Positions 54,101-64,000 of a stretch of 64,000 bases of DNA are shown here, in pieces. The DNA is from Stichopus chloronotus. Its lineage: Eukaryota; Echinodermata; Holothuroidea; Aspidochirotida; Stichopodidae. The notes under the pieces are model-generated. The model was not told where the DNA came from and ran no database searches. It was given only the letters and a program-made list of their open reading frames with translations. The translations under genes were made by a program, and so were the position numbers. The DNA lies in NCBI GenBank assembly GCA_021234535.1, contig CM037835.1:7254001-7318000 (forward strand). The letters run 5' to 3'. Every line of letters begins with the position of its first letter. Positions within the stretch are counted from its first letter, which is position 1.

Positions 54101-57100
54101 TCAATATCTGACTCAAAATATGTTTTGAATCACACCCAAGAGTTGCAAGTCCATAACATTTTCAACGTACCTTCTGATGAGGTAATTAAGATTCTTGTAA
54201 TTGCGTCATGGGTTTTGACTATTTGTACATTTTCCATTAAAATTTTCTCAGTCAGGAATAATTTGAGGGTGTACTTGATAAAATCATGCTGTGTTAACTT
54301 ACGTTTTCTCCCAGTTTTAATTCTGAAAGAGAAAATCAAAGTGAAGGGCTTACATCCTTGTTATACTGACTTTATTGTGCTTTACTGTCAGTCCTCTCAT
54401 TTATGTGTCTTTCTTTCCATTTTAGGTAAAGTTTCCTCTGAAAAGGTTGATTTTAAATTAATCAGTTTCAAGCACAGTGAAACACTATTGTTGCTATTCT
54501 TACTGGGAAACGACAACGACCGTTTACTCTAAACTCATAGTTCAGAGGGTAGCAACCAAGCATGACTGTTCTTCATGTAAAATGCACAGTGTATAGGTCT
54601 TGCTTTCAGAACATCCCTCTAGAAGAAATAATCATTGCACTCTGCAGTAATCTGTGTTCACATATTAACCATTGGTGCCCTTAGTACATAATTTAAATGG
54701 CTGTCTTTCAACAATAATTTTGGTTACCTTGTAAACTTTTGACCCCCCAAAATCACCGATGGTTGTTTTAAGTACAGAGGAAAGCCATCATAAATCATCA
54801 ATCATAAATGCAAAACTTTGTTCAATTTCTTACAAATTGGCCATTTATGTTACATTCCAGCTTAACTTGCACTAAGCAAAGACTCACAAACATATTGGAA
54901 ATTTTCCATGCACAGTATCTTTTTGTGTAAGATAATACTGCACCAAACATTACTGTAACTGTACCACCAGTAAGCAGTATGAAGACATGCCGATGTTTTG
55001 TTGGCCATATATGCAAATTGTATTCATTGTTTTCTCAGTCATGTGAGTAAAATATTTGATTTAAATCACAAAGAAAAGCAAAACAGAACATCTGCAACAA
55101 TTAAATTCTGTTGCTGTTTTACTTTCTCTGCAGCGCGAACAAGAAAACGTCCTGAATCATTCATTCAACAGGCTCGATCTGACCCCTGACATCACAGAAG
55201 TTGAAAACGCTGCCCCAATATTTGACACCGAGCCGTCATGTGTGTCAGATGACATTTCGAAGGTAAGACCAAATCAGTCGTACAGAACCAAAAATGTTTT
55301 CATATGGTGCAGTTTGTACTGTTGATATCAGGACTGGCAGCCCCGTGGATGTCTACTCTCCTAGTCACCAACTGCGTTATCACGTCAAACTTAGTGTACG
55401 TGACTAAGGACTTGAAAAACATGTCAACTCATCTTCAGTGTAATAACGTATCTGATGATGTCTAGTTGTGGTGAGTTCATTGTGGCACAACATTTATAAT
55501 GTTCAACAATAGCAGTAAAACTCACAAGGATGGTCAGTAGTTGTGTTGTATATCGTTATTCCCGTGTGTTGAGAACGTCGACAAGTGTTACAGTGTACAA
55601 AAGTGCAGGGTCAAATTTCCTCAAGTAGGAGCTACAGTAGTTTGCTTGGAGTTTTTTCAGGTGATTTGGCCGGAAATTTGGTGGACCCGTTACCCCACAA
55701 ACAAACTGGCAACCTTGGTTAAAGTCACTATGGTATAATCCCATCGATTAAGTAACGAATGAAATGGATTACTTTGGATAGCTGTAGCAGCAGGATAACT
55801 TAGGAAAGTTATGCCACAGACTAGACGTAGGAGGCAGTTAAAGTTAATAATTTAAAACACAAAATTGCTCATAACTCAAAAACAGAAGGAAATACAGACT
55901 TTTTCCTTTGCTTGAGGGAATCTTAAAGAAAACTTTTAGTGTGATCTTTCTATCTGTGCAATTTCTGTGTTAATCCGACAGAATTATGATGATGTGTGTA
56001 AGTTCCATGAAATTTGCTTACAGCACATTTCTGATGTAAAATTTGCGGCAGGGATTGTCCCACTGGGGCTGGGTTTATGATAATGAACATTGTTTAATGT
56101 AGACTGTTCAGCAGCAGTTCAGTTATATACACGTCACCAACTTTGTGCTCAAATACCGAAAAGAGCAATTTTTAAGCATTTCAAACTTTTTGTTTCCGTT
56201 TTTTTTTTTTTTTTAAAATTTCCAAGCAACCTGATTTATGTAAAGTTAGGCCCATGTAGTATGTTTTAGCATCTGTAGCCTACATACGATAGTAAATATC
56301 CTTATATGAATCCCCAATGGCAACTCATAGTCACGATCCATCTCAGGGTCATAGAAAATGTGTTGAAGGAGAAGAATGGTGGCTGCAGAAAAAAAACAGC
56401 TTATCTTTGTTGTTGTTGTTGTTTTTTGGCTTTCTTTCTTTTTTTGTTTTGCTTCATCATCGCTATTAATTGATACAGACTCAGTTAAAACCAGCAGTTA
56501 TAAGGATGGGGATTGCGGTTTCGTAGGAACCTGAACAAAGGTTTTCAAAGCGATACATTCAATAATAGAGAGAAAAAAGAAAGACACACATGGCAAAAGC
56601 AGTGTGCAGTGGGAATCGAACCTGTAACATCAACATCACACATCTGCTGGAGTAACCAAATGAGCCACTTCATACGAAGATGATTTCATGGTGCTAAAGA
56701 AAGATACAAAGATAGGCACCCAGAAGGCATGCAACAAAAAAAAACACCACAGCAATTATACCTGAAGGTAACTTTTTCTGTGTCCACTTCCACATAGCTG
56801 AGTTGTTCTTCTTCAGTTCACTTTTGTTGAGTGTGACATGCCGACGCTTTACTTCTTCTTTTACGGTAAGTTGGTGTCAACAAAATAGACAATATGTGCA
56901 GGCCTAGCCTGAATGGTTTGCATGATTTTACCAACGTAGTGGAAAATAGCTTCTTCATTAGCCATTAGACAGTAACTGCCACTGTATATTATACTGTGTA
57001 CCGGGTTGACTACGATCGTTTACGGCAATTAATACATTCACTTTCAGGAGCTTTGAGGTTTGTTTTTGTCAGAAAGTGAAATGAAAAGTTTTAAAATGGA

Positions 57101-60100
57101 TCTGGAATTTATTTCTGGTCCATTTTGATGTTGATATGTAACTATTAACGCTACATTCGGAAAAAAACAATTTTTGTTGATTCATTGGAAGCAGTACTGG
57201 TACCACCACCACCAAGAATATTCGCTGGTACTGTGTAGTATTCAAAAGTACTGGTCCTTGCAGAAAAAGCTTTTGCTCCGGTGGTGCAAATACAGTTACT
57301 GCGAAGACGGGTACTGACTTGAGAACCGGAATACTGCCCAACCCTAAAGGATAAATATATGCAACTTGGCAGACTGCCTTCTTGTTAGTTTTGTATTTTC
57401 AACAGATATAAACACAGTTGCAACTAGGTTGTCATTTAGTGTTTTACTCTGCAACTTCTGAATGAAGCCTGCCCTTTTCTACATGCTTGTCACATGGTCT
57501 TTAAAGAAAGAACATGGTGATCTGGTATTCTGGTTTGAAGGCATTTCTGTCAAGATTGCACCATTAAAAGAAAATAAACATAGACAAACGATTGAAACAG
57601 CAATCCTCATAGATATGTTGTTGTCTTCACTTTTGTATACCATATACGAGGACAAGTCACCTGACTTTGCCATCTCCAAGAAGTAGAGATAATTTACTGC
57701 TGATATTTCAGCAGATCTTAAAACCATAGTGAAGGGAAAGACAGAATAGTAAAGGTTCCGCTTTCAATACTCTAAGATACAGTTGACAGATTCTTTTCAT
57801 TCAACCAGCTGTCATTGTAAGCTTATACGGTACATGGCCCACCATATATCTCTTGCCCTCTCATGAGAAAGAAAGAAAAATGTAAAAGGAAAAGGAGTAT
57901 AAATGTATAACAACGTTAATCTGACAGCCATTCATTTATTTTTTTTTACTCCATTAAAGAGAAAAATACAGCTTGTAAGTTAAATATTTATACAAAATGA
58001 CATTCATGATGTAGGTGGAAGAGTGATGGGCTTTGATGGTGTTATTGTGAAAGTAGTCGACATTTTCAGAATACCATACATTTTGTCATTTATTGCAGCT
58101 ATAAGGTACAGGGGATTAATTCCCATAGGGTCATAAATTTGCTTGAAACAATATTTTCCATTTCGTGTCCTGATTTTTTTTTTAACTTTTTTTTATCTTT
58201 ATGGGTTATAGAAATTACGGTGAGGAACAAAGGTGATATAAATTTGACTCTGATCAAAGGCTTTCATGAACTTTACATATTTATAACTGTTAGTGATGAG
58301 TGACTATCCCAAATGACTCAAGGATGTTTTAATAAAATATTAGCAATTATATCGATGCTACAGTACATGTGCACTGAGTGAATGAACAAAAGGAAATTGT
58401 AAGTGGAAAGTGACATTTGATTCATGAGTGTGTTGGATGCTGTATGTGTTGGACATCTATGTATGTGCTAAAGAAAGAGAATTTACGATACAAGTGATTT
58501 TGCTGATAGGTTATCTTCATCTGCTCTGTGTAGTTACATAGCTCCTCACTCACCTGTCCCAACATTGCACCTGTACTCTCATCTTCCATGCTTAGGAGTT
58601 GTTGCAGACATCTTCAGCATACTGTGACTGTGTTACTGGAATTTTCCAACATTCATTTCTCCCTTTAGAAACTTTGACACTGCAGGAACTATATGTGTTC
58701 CTATGTTTGATTTGTTTATAAAATCATGGACTCCACATGTTTACATTTTTTAAGGATCTTACTGTAATTCAAGCTAATGCACTCAACCCCTTTTCACCCT
58801 TTGTCTAGTTGATTGATACAGCTGGGACTTTTTACATGTTCTTTTTACAATAGATATTTTTTGGCTTACATAATTGTAAACCATCTCCAGTGTCATGATC
58901 ACTTGCCTGTCTGACATCTTCCAAATATAGTTCCTATCTTCAAGATTAGTGATTTTAGTGCATTTAGTTCTTCGATCTCTGATAGTGTAATATCCACTGA
59001 TACCATGTATCCATTTGTCTATTCAGCACTTGATGAAATTTTTTGAAGGTTTGGTCTATTTTAAGAAAATCTGCTGTAACATTGTCACAGGTGTAAGATA
59101 TCCTACCTTTGTCTGCAAAAATCATTTTCAAAGTGAGTGTAAACATTTCCTTATGGTAAATTTAACCTTTTGTCACCATGGGTGACCCACCTTTCTGATC
59201 CTCTGAGAGTCACATGAGGCTAGAATTGAAATAGCTCAAATGAGCCATAGTTCTTCAAATATAAGCTTCCATTTACTCCAGGATTAATGTTTGGTTGTCC
59301 TATCTACTCTTCAAGTCATTTGCATGTAGAATGTTTCCTTCTTTAATCTCTGCACTTTGGAAAGTATTCCTAATGATCAGCCCAGTCCCCATCCCCACTG
59401 TCCGTTATTTGCTTTTTGTCAACTTATGATACAGAAGACTATTTTGACAAGGGAAGCATGTACCGTAAATCATAACGAAGACGTGGGAGGATGGAATAAG
59501 AGTCAACATTTTTCATCTCTCCAATTCGTTCCTGCCTCTGTCCTGCATTTCTTTAAAAGAATATTGTGTAAACACTGGCTGTCAAACACACACCGAAATA
59601 GACTGTAGAGGATGCGTCATGATTTAGCGGCCTGTCTCCAAAAGCCTCTGAAGCGTACTGTGAACATTCACAGAATCGATTGTTTATTAAAAATTAGATT
59701 AATGGAGCTCCAGAGCAGATGCTTGTAATTATTACAAATACACCCACTCCTTTTACAGCACTAGTAATGCAATTTGCAGTCTTTGTGTCCATGTAGTTTT
59801 CCAAGTGTTTCAAACATTGTTGTGAGAATTGGAGATGTAGAAGTACCTGTACTTTGGCATGGACCTTATTTTGAAGTAAAATGTGAATTGTGACAAAACT
59901 TTGAATATGCATCAATGCAAAGAATGCAATTTAAACACAAATCCATTCTCTCAAGTTCATACCTTGATCCTATTTTATACTGCAGTGCGGTTTTGATTCC
60001 TAAAGTTGCTAGTGACAACAGAGATCAGTACAGTTATCCTGATATCTCTGTGTGTATGTGTGTCATGTGTATTTTCTGGTAAGCAATACTGTAAAAGCCA

Positions 60101-62229
60101 AAAGTAGCTAGCGCTTCTAACAGGCTTAGTAGATCTTATTCAGTACATGATGATCCCTGATGCATTTCCCACAGTTCACAGGTCAGTCATATGAAGTCAA
60201 CAAAGGTCAAATTGTGGGTATTTCATTTGTCCGATATCACAATAAGCACTATATACAAAATGCATGAATTTCAGTTTTTAAAAGTAGATAGCTTGAAATA
60301 AGTGCATGATCAAGGTATCAATTATCACTGAGATCAAAGGTGAACTTTCTTGAAAAACATTGCTACCCATATGACTAGTTGTAGTATTGTACTTAGGTAG
60401 CTGTGGGTGATTCCAGTGATGATAGGGAGGAGTGGATTTTCATGACTCAGAATTCACTTGAAATCAACCTTGAGAGCAGACGGTATAAAATTTATAACAA
60501 AAGAAGTCAAAGTTGGTTGATGTTTATTCTTTTATGTGCAGGAACAAATCAATTGTCTCTAACTTGGATCTCTGGTCAGAAAGCTAACAATCTTTCTGCA
60601 CATTTCCAGTACTTCTGGCAAGGAATCACACAGTCCATTGGCTTTCTGGCTGTTAGCTTAATCATTTAGATAGAGCTGTATGAAGTGATGGTATGTGGAT
60701 GTGTATTTATTTTGCACATATCTGCGGTTAATGCTGCAATTTAGGGGCAACAGCTCTATAAGACCCAAATGAATGTCATTGTAACCAAAGTCAGTACAGA
60801 AAGATAAATTAAACTGAAGGTCCCACTGATGGAAACATACAATGCACAATACAAGTTATCCAGTCATTTACTCATATTAAATTAAAATTTTACGTCATTG
60901 ATCACGTGCCTTTATTTCTGCTCCTCTGTTACAAGACAGTACTAACTGTGTGTTCCAGTGTCTTCCAGTACATTCTTCTGGCAACATTTTTCATTTTTTT
61001 TCATGCAAGCAAATTCTTTCTTTTGGTTTTTCTTGTGAAAATCAAGTTGATGTATTAATCACCAGCTAATTTCTACTCCTTAATGTTGGGGCAGTGAGAT
61101 GTCCTCAGGGGTAATTGTATGTTGTGTTTTTTTCTGCTGAATAGTTGTTCGCCTGAACTGCTCATTTATCCTGGGGAAGTTTTCTCACAAATTATGGCAG
61201 AGGTCTTCTTCGAAAGTTGTCCTAGAAATTAATGTCACATCTGGAAAATGATTTCTTGTTGCATTGACATGCAATACTTCGAAAGGGTTTAATGACAAGC
61301 ATGGAGCATTCCCTCAAGACGAGAAAATACTCAAATTTTCTGTCACTGATGGTGCCTGCTGTTATCTGTTTGTGAAAATAAACCCAGAGAGAGACGGTAA
61401 ATAGATGTAACATGCTGTCCTCCAACCCCATCAAAAGCTGAAGATGTGTTTGAGGTTAATGTTGCTTTGTAACTGAAGATGAAATTTTTTCAACTAAACT
61501 TCTGAAGCTCTGATCTTTGATTTCATAGCTAATGAAGGTATTTGTTACATTTTGCGGTTGCATGGTAAAGAAAAGTTGCTAGAGTCCTTTTCCTATCCGC
61601 ACCAGATACAAAGACAGTTATCGAGATTGCCGCTCATGTACGAAGTAGAGAGTGAGTGATTGTGGCTCATTTCATAGTAGGTGCAAATTAACATGGTCAG
61701 TAGTTACATTTTTGCATATAGTTTTATGCATAATAAAAGAAAATTATTTAGGACTATGATCAAACATTGAATTACTGGATTGTCGTACCCTGACAGGACT
61801 ATAACTTAAGACACCAGTTTTATTGTTGGAGAATACCTGCAATAGATTTTCAGATTAGACTATTTGTATTTATAGTGTAAAATTCACGTAAAAAAAATAA
61901 TTCCCCAAACACCTTGTGCAATCGGATCTGTATTCATAAGAATGAGCTAGTAAACAGTAGCAATTTTTTGGGGGGGATGCTGCAAGATTGAAAGAACACC
62001 AGATATGCTTCTCTGTTATGAGATTTCTCAAACTTTATACTGTAGAATTTGTGATAGTGATCTTGATACTTTGAGAACTTAATTTCCCAACTGTTGTAAA
62101 TTTGCATTCTTTTCAGCCATCTTTTATCCCTCCTGCCAACCTTGACAAAAAACCTGCTTCAAGAGGAAGGCCAAATACAGCAGGATCCAGAGGTGCTCCA
62201 TCGTCTAGAGCGACAAATAAAACCAAGAG
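42072..62229 (+). CDS. TEX9: TEX9-like coiled-coil protein, 5' part, five exons
   Basis: The coding sequence joins 42072-42113, 49339-49445, 50859-50922, 55134-55262 and 62117-62229, and continues past the window. Phases agree at every junction and the joined product is about 151 residues. The diagnostic part is EEEYMRLNAELEAKTA...EAEEVM, encoded over exons 2 and 3, which matches the conserved N-terminal EEEYKRLNAELQAKTA motif of testis-expressed protein 9. TEX9 is a coiled-coil protein tied to sperm and cilia; its molecular role is not well established. The rest of the N-terminus is low-complexity Ser/Arg/Gly, and the coiled-coil body is expected downstream. Exon 1 is assigned on phase, start context and composition only. 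Confidence 0.8.
42326..42387 (+). repeat. Cluster of TTCCGCCAT words downstream of exon 1
   Basis: TTCCGCCAT begins at 42326, 42357 and 42379. A fourth copy at 44094 forms a near-palindrome TCTTTCCGCCATGGTGGAAA (44091-44110), and related GCATGGTGGAATGACG follows at about 44150. The core resembles CCGCCAT zinc-finger (YY1-type) sites, but the repetition may reflect a short element. Confidence 0.5.
42620..43275. repeat. Family Y direct repeat, copy 1
   Basis: It aligns with 45058-45680 over its full length. Shared words include 'CTGCCAAACT', 'GTTTTGAC', 'GTGCACAAAGTTTGGCAGG', 'AAAACAAGATTATT' and 'GAATTTCCAGCAG'. Identity is estimated by eye at roughly 75-80%. No coding capacity is recognised. 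Confidence 0.85.
44207..44905 (+). repeat. Family X array, forward arm
   Basis: About one and a half to two internal units of a roughly 450-500-bp repeat. Words in order: GAGAGCGAATTTGG, ACAATACATCCC, ACAGATTCTAAATT, then GGGTATCA and TTATTACAGGGTC. The same order is found, reverse-complemented, in 46760-47460. Both arms end on the inner side at TTTGAGCC. A tRNA-promoter-like pair lies on the minus strand: GGTTCGAATTC (complement of 44486-44496) and TAGCGTAGTAA (complement of about 44540-44550). Confidence 0.8.
45058..45680. repeat. Family Y direct repeat, copy 2
   Basis: Same orientation as copy 1, 2.4 kb downstream, and located between the two family-X arms. It has smaller deletions than copy 1. 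Confidence 0.85.
46760..47465 (-). repeat. Family X array, inverted arm (two units)
   Basis: Two tandem units of the X repeat in inverse orientation to 44207-44905; each contains ACACCCAACGACCGAA- or ACACCAAACAACCAAA-type sequence and TACAGGGTTA. The outer unit carries tRNA-like boxes on the + strand: A-box-like TAGGGCAGTGGG (47302-47313) and B-box-like GGTACGAATCC (47357-47367). The inner unit has lost its B-box region. Confidence 0.8.
49339..49445 (+). CDS. TEX9: TEX9-like exon 2
   Basis: 107 nt, entered in phase 0 after GCCAG and left in phase 2 at TACAT|GTGAGC. It encodes a Gly/Ser/Arg-rich stretch and then RDLLSREEEY, the start of the conserved TEX9 motif. An in-frame stop lies just upstream of the acceptor, so translation must enter by splicing. 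Confidence 0.85.
49446..50858 (+). other. TEX9-like intron 2
   Basis: It contains family-Z copy 3 (about 49998-50390) and otherwise nothing recognisable. Confidence 0.75.
49998..50390. repeat. Dispersed repeat family Z, copy 3
   Basis: It begins AAAGGGAAATAAAGCATTTT and aligns with the copies at 41494 and 24005. All three share the CACCC...TTTCAAAA...GATGC(A/G)TCTTC core and the GGAGATGAAGCTTTTGCAGA block. A minus-strand ORF of 73 codons covers part of it, with an ASSP word also present in the minus-strand ORF of copy 1. Confidence 0.75.
50859..50922 (+). CDS. TEX9: TEX9-like exon 3
   Basis: 64 nt: completes the split Met codon, then encodes RLNAELEAKTATLIQEAEEV and a final Met, ending ATG|GTAAAT in phase 0. 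It is helix-forming and heptad-like, the best conserved part of the TEX9 N-terminus. Confidence 0.9.
51170..51775 (-). pseudogene. LINE remnant, ORF2 C-terminal part, minus strand
   Basis: The minus-strand reading has GVCIDDKLRF, HISR, STLSYI and ILPQVMYC in that order (51765 towards 51530). These match the post-catalytic RT region (GVxIDxxLxFxxHI...). A more C-terminal piece, TKFRTNVYKKSFIYRVV, is at 51298-51245. Stops and a frame change between the two show it is dead. It is a different LINE copy from those at 40-41.5 kb. Confidence 0.75.
51965..52130. repeat. Degenerate GACAA(C/T)TCCCC repeat
   Basis: Words such as GGACAACTTC, GACAATTC, CCCCCTTGGACA, GAACAATTCCC and TTGGACAACTCCCCC recur every 15-25 bp, ending in a G-rich run near 52112-52127. 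It is an old short-unit tandem repeat. Confidence 0.6.
55134..55262 (+). CDS. TEX9: TEX9-like exon 4
   Basis: 129 nt (43 codons), phase 0 to 0, from CTGCAG|CGC to TCGAAG|GTAAGA. It begins REQENVLN, continuing the helix of exon 3, then becomes acidic (TPDITEVENAAPIFDTEPS). An acidic linker follows the conserved helix in vertebrate TEX9 as well. Confidence 0.85.
56600..56680 (-). repeat. tRNA-derived SINE head (tRNA-like)
   Basis: On the minus strand an A-box-like TGGCTCATTTGGTTA (complement of 56653-56667) is followed by a B box GGTTCGATTCC (complement of 56612-56622). The spacing and linker do not fold into a convincing complete tRNA, and a T-rich tract follows (complement of about 56560-56585). 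A SINE head or tRNA pseudogene is more likely than a working tRNA. Confidence 0.6.
57180..57347 (-). mobile_element. hAT-type MITE-like fragment
   Basis: Reading the minus strand from 57347 gives TTTAGGGTTGGGCAGTATTC, resembling the AGGGTTGGGCAGTA ends of many hAT-derived MITEs, followed by repeated GTACTG/CAGTAC words. The opposite end is not clear. Confidence 0.4.
62117..62229 (+). CDS. TEX9: TEX9-like exon 5
   Basis: 113 nt, phase 0 to 2, from TTTCAG|CCA to AAGAG|GTATAA. It encodes PSFIPPANLDKKPASRGRP and a further Ser/Arg/Thr-rich basic stretch ending NKTK. Low-complexity basic linkers are poorly conserved, so the exon rests on splice sites, phase and composition more than on homology. 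Confidence 0.7.
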
Positions 62230-64000
62230 GTATAACTATATCTATGCAGACACAATGGAACATCCTGTCACACCGATTCCACTTCCTGATCAGTTTAGAC
62301 CTTTTTGGTACTCTTCATGCAAAAACAGGAGTGGCACCTCAGTACTAGAACACTAATGCATGTGCCTGTCCATCCGTCCACAGGTCTGATCTCTTGTGTG
62401 AATTGATGTACAGCTTTGCAATCTGTTATGAGAAAATTTTGTTGAATTTCATAGGAGGAACCTCTGGCATTAAGAGCTGTAGTAAAAGTAGTGCTGACTA
62501 GTTTTATAGATGGCAATGATCCCTGTCCTGTAAAAGGGGTCTAAGGGGAAGGGGTGACGTTGTTTCCAGCAAGCAGATTTCGTTGTCGCAACAATGCAAT
62601 CTTGTGATGTCATATACAATCGGCTATGTAATTTACCATGATCAGTCCATGTGAATGTTCAACACATCGGAAGTTATAGGGGTAAATATCCATAAAATGA
62701 AGCTCTGTTTTCTGTGAAGTAGAGCTACATTTTAAGCAAGTTACACACTTTTCTTTGAAGGGAGTGGTGGCAGAAGGAGAGCTATTACAATAAGTCTGGA
62801 TGCTGGGTGGCAATATTGAGTTCTGGTGACTATCGCCTGTTGTTGCCCACTGTAGCTACAACCCTATCTGCTAGTAGATACTATTAAATTAGGAAGACAG
62901 GTGAATGGATTTGTTTCTTGCCAAACTGAGTGGGAAACATTCTCATCAAGATAAGCTCTGCACTTTGCCTTTCATAGTGCACTTGTCGTGGGAATGTTTC
63001 CTGATTGTATAATCCTTGTGCCGTGGTTTTAAAATAACCCCACCCTTGTGTTCACTAATCAATTTCTCTGACACTTAGGTAGTGTTCTTGCTACATCTTG
63101 AAGAAGTCGTTTTTTCTACATCTTTGGCGAAAGTCTTTAACCGATAACTTGCTCGTCATCAGATGCTGAGATGGTGATCAAAGTCTGCCTGAAAACACGC
63201 CCTGCATCACAGAATGCCCCTTCCCCCCCATGTTTTATTGTCGTTAATCCAAAAATCTTACCATGGAATACATGCTTCATCATCTTAACATCGTCGCCAC
63301 GTACCTTATTTTCTAAGCTGCTTACTACCGTTGTTGACTTTCATCATTGGTGTACACCCTTATGTTAGCTTACTCATGTTATTGTCACAAGATGACACTG
63401 CACCTGAAGATTATGACCGTAATGATGATGTGTTAAATCCCCATGGAGTCTTCGTCACCTTTGGACTTGTTGGATGTGATTGTTAGACCTGTGTTGATGG
63501 TTCTTTAGTGTTGTTTCTTCATGGTCCAGGAACCATCCTGGTCAGCTATGAATGTAGTACATGAGGTTATTCTGTTAACTTGAAGAAAAACTTAAAGCAG
63601 CGCACTACTGCAGTAACATGGAGGCAGTGAAGTTAACTGTGATGACATTGTTTCTTGTCTTAAAAGTATTTTCATTCCTAGGTTGTATGTTTCAAAAGGT
63701 GAATGTCTTGTAAACCAAAACATGTTTACAGAGAGATCAGCGGGACTCAAACAGGTTACATATTGTGATGTACAAAACCTGTCACCTGCAGTCATTGTCT
63801 GTATCAAGATGACATAATTAGAACATAATATAACCACATCTTTCCAGACTTCGCCAAGTTGTCTTGAATTTGCCATCAATTAGCGAGTGGAAACAAAATA
63901 GGAATTCAAGAAAAAAATTTACACTAATCTGAGCAAAGTGCCGTAGGAATTTAATTGGAAATGAAGAGAGCACTCTTTTAATCAATGAAAACATCTCCAG
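62230..64000 (+). other. TEX9-like intron 5, incomplete
   Basis: No further exon was found. The coiled-coil body of TEX9 is expected downstream of the window. The ORFs here (for example 63171-63368 and 63592-63879) have no recognisable domain. Confidence 0.6.

Larger units (their letters stand above)
50923..55133 (+). other. TEX9-like intron 3, 4.2 kb
   Basis: It holds a minus-strand LINE remnant (51170-51775) and a degenerate GACAA repeat (51965-52130). The 148-codon ORF at 54086-54532 is the longest in the window but is AT-rich, has no domain and is judged chance. Confidence 0.75.
55263..62116 (+). other. TEX9-like intron 4, 6.9 kb
   Basis: It contains a GTT run (56409-56424), a tRNA-like SINE head (56600-56680) and a hAT-like terminus near 57343. 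From 57.4 to 62.1 kb no feature is recognised. Confidence 0.7.

Noticed and set aside
54086..54532. 148-codon ORF, the longest in the window
   Set aside because: It lies inside a TEX9-like intron, is AT-driven in composition, shows no domain and has an overlapping minus-strand ORF of similar quality.
56600..56680. Functional tRNA gene on the minus strand
   Set aside because: A and B boxes are present, but no convincing acceptor stem or full cloverleaf could be built; a SINE head is more likely.

Overview
The window looks like animal nuclear DNA: AT-rich, intron-dense, with kilobase-long introns, GT-AG splice sites, microsatellites and many degraded retroelements. Two protein-coding genes are supported, both on the + strand, both running off the window, and both recognised only from small exons. 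There is no prokaryotic organisation; almost all open reading frames of 60-150 codons are chance ORFs. The retroelement types, the frequent 'taggcctag'-like words and the degenerate AGGTCA-containing tandem repeats suggest an invertebrate deuterostome, perhaps an echinoderm. That assignment is an impression, not a proof.

Region 1 (1-17.7 kb): the 3' half of a poly(rC)-binding protein gene (PCBP / alpha-CP family, KH-domain RNA binding). Five exons (1214-1295, 6489-6568, 8510-8559, 11059-11178, 16558-16930) join in frame to about 234 residues: a linker, the complete third KH domain split over three exons, and a long Ser/Thr/Pro-rich C-terminal tail. KH1, KH2 and the start codon lie upstream of the window. 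The introns hold degenerate tandem repeats but no second gene.

Region 2 (17.7-40 kb): no gene recognised. It holds a ~31-bp minisatellite (18.18-18.51 kb), an older tandem repeat (17.66-17.9 kb), the first copy of an unclassified dispersed repeat (family Z, 24.0 kb), a triple nuclear-receptor half-site (24.46 kb), two MITE-like elements with inverted ends and internal C-runs (27.8 and 35.5 kb), a hAT-like terminus (30.75 kb), a CpG-containing segment with a CRE (28.3-28.9 kb) and a degenerate repeat cluster (38.9-39.4 kb). The first kilobases could be an extended 3' UTR of the PCBP gene.

Region 3 (40-41.9 kb): a decayed non-LTR retrotransposon (+ strand) whose reverse transcriptase is interrupted by a second, 5'-truncated LINE in the opposite orientation. 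It is followed directly by a second family-Z copy that ends just upstream of the next gene.

Region 4 (42.07-64 kb): the 5' part of a TEX9-like gene (coiled-coil protein). Five exons (42072-42113, 49339-49445, 50859-50922, 55134-55262, 62117-62229) join in frame to about 151 residues and the gene continues beyond the window. Its 7.2-kb first intron is a repeat nest: two ~640-bp direct repeats (family Y) and a pair of ~700-bp inverted, internally tandem arrays with tRNA-promoter-like boxes (family X). Together the X arms look like a foldback-type element of about 3.3 kb. Later introns hold a third family-Z copy, a minus-strand LINE remnant, a tRNA-like SINE head and another hAT-like terminus.

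The two genes are neighbours in tandem orientation; nothing in the sequence suggests that they work together.
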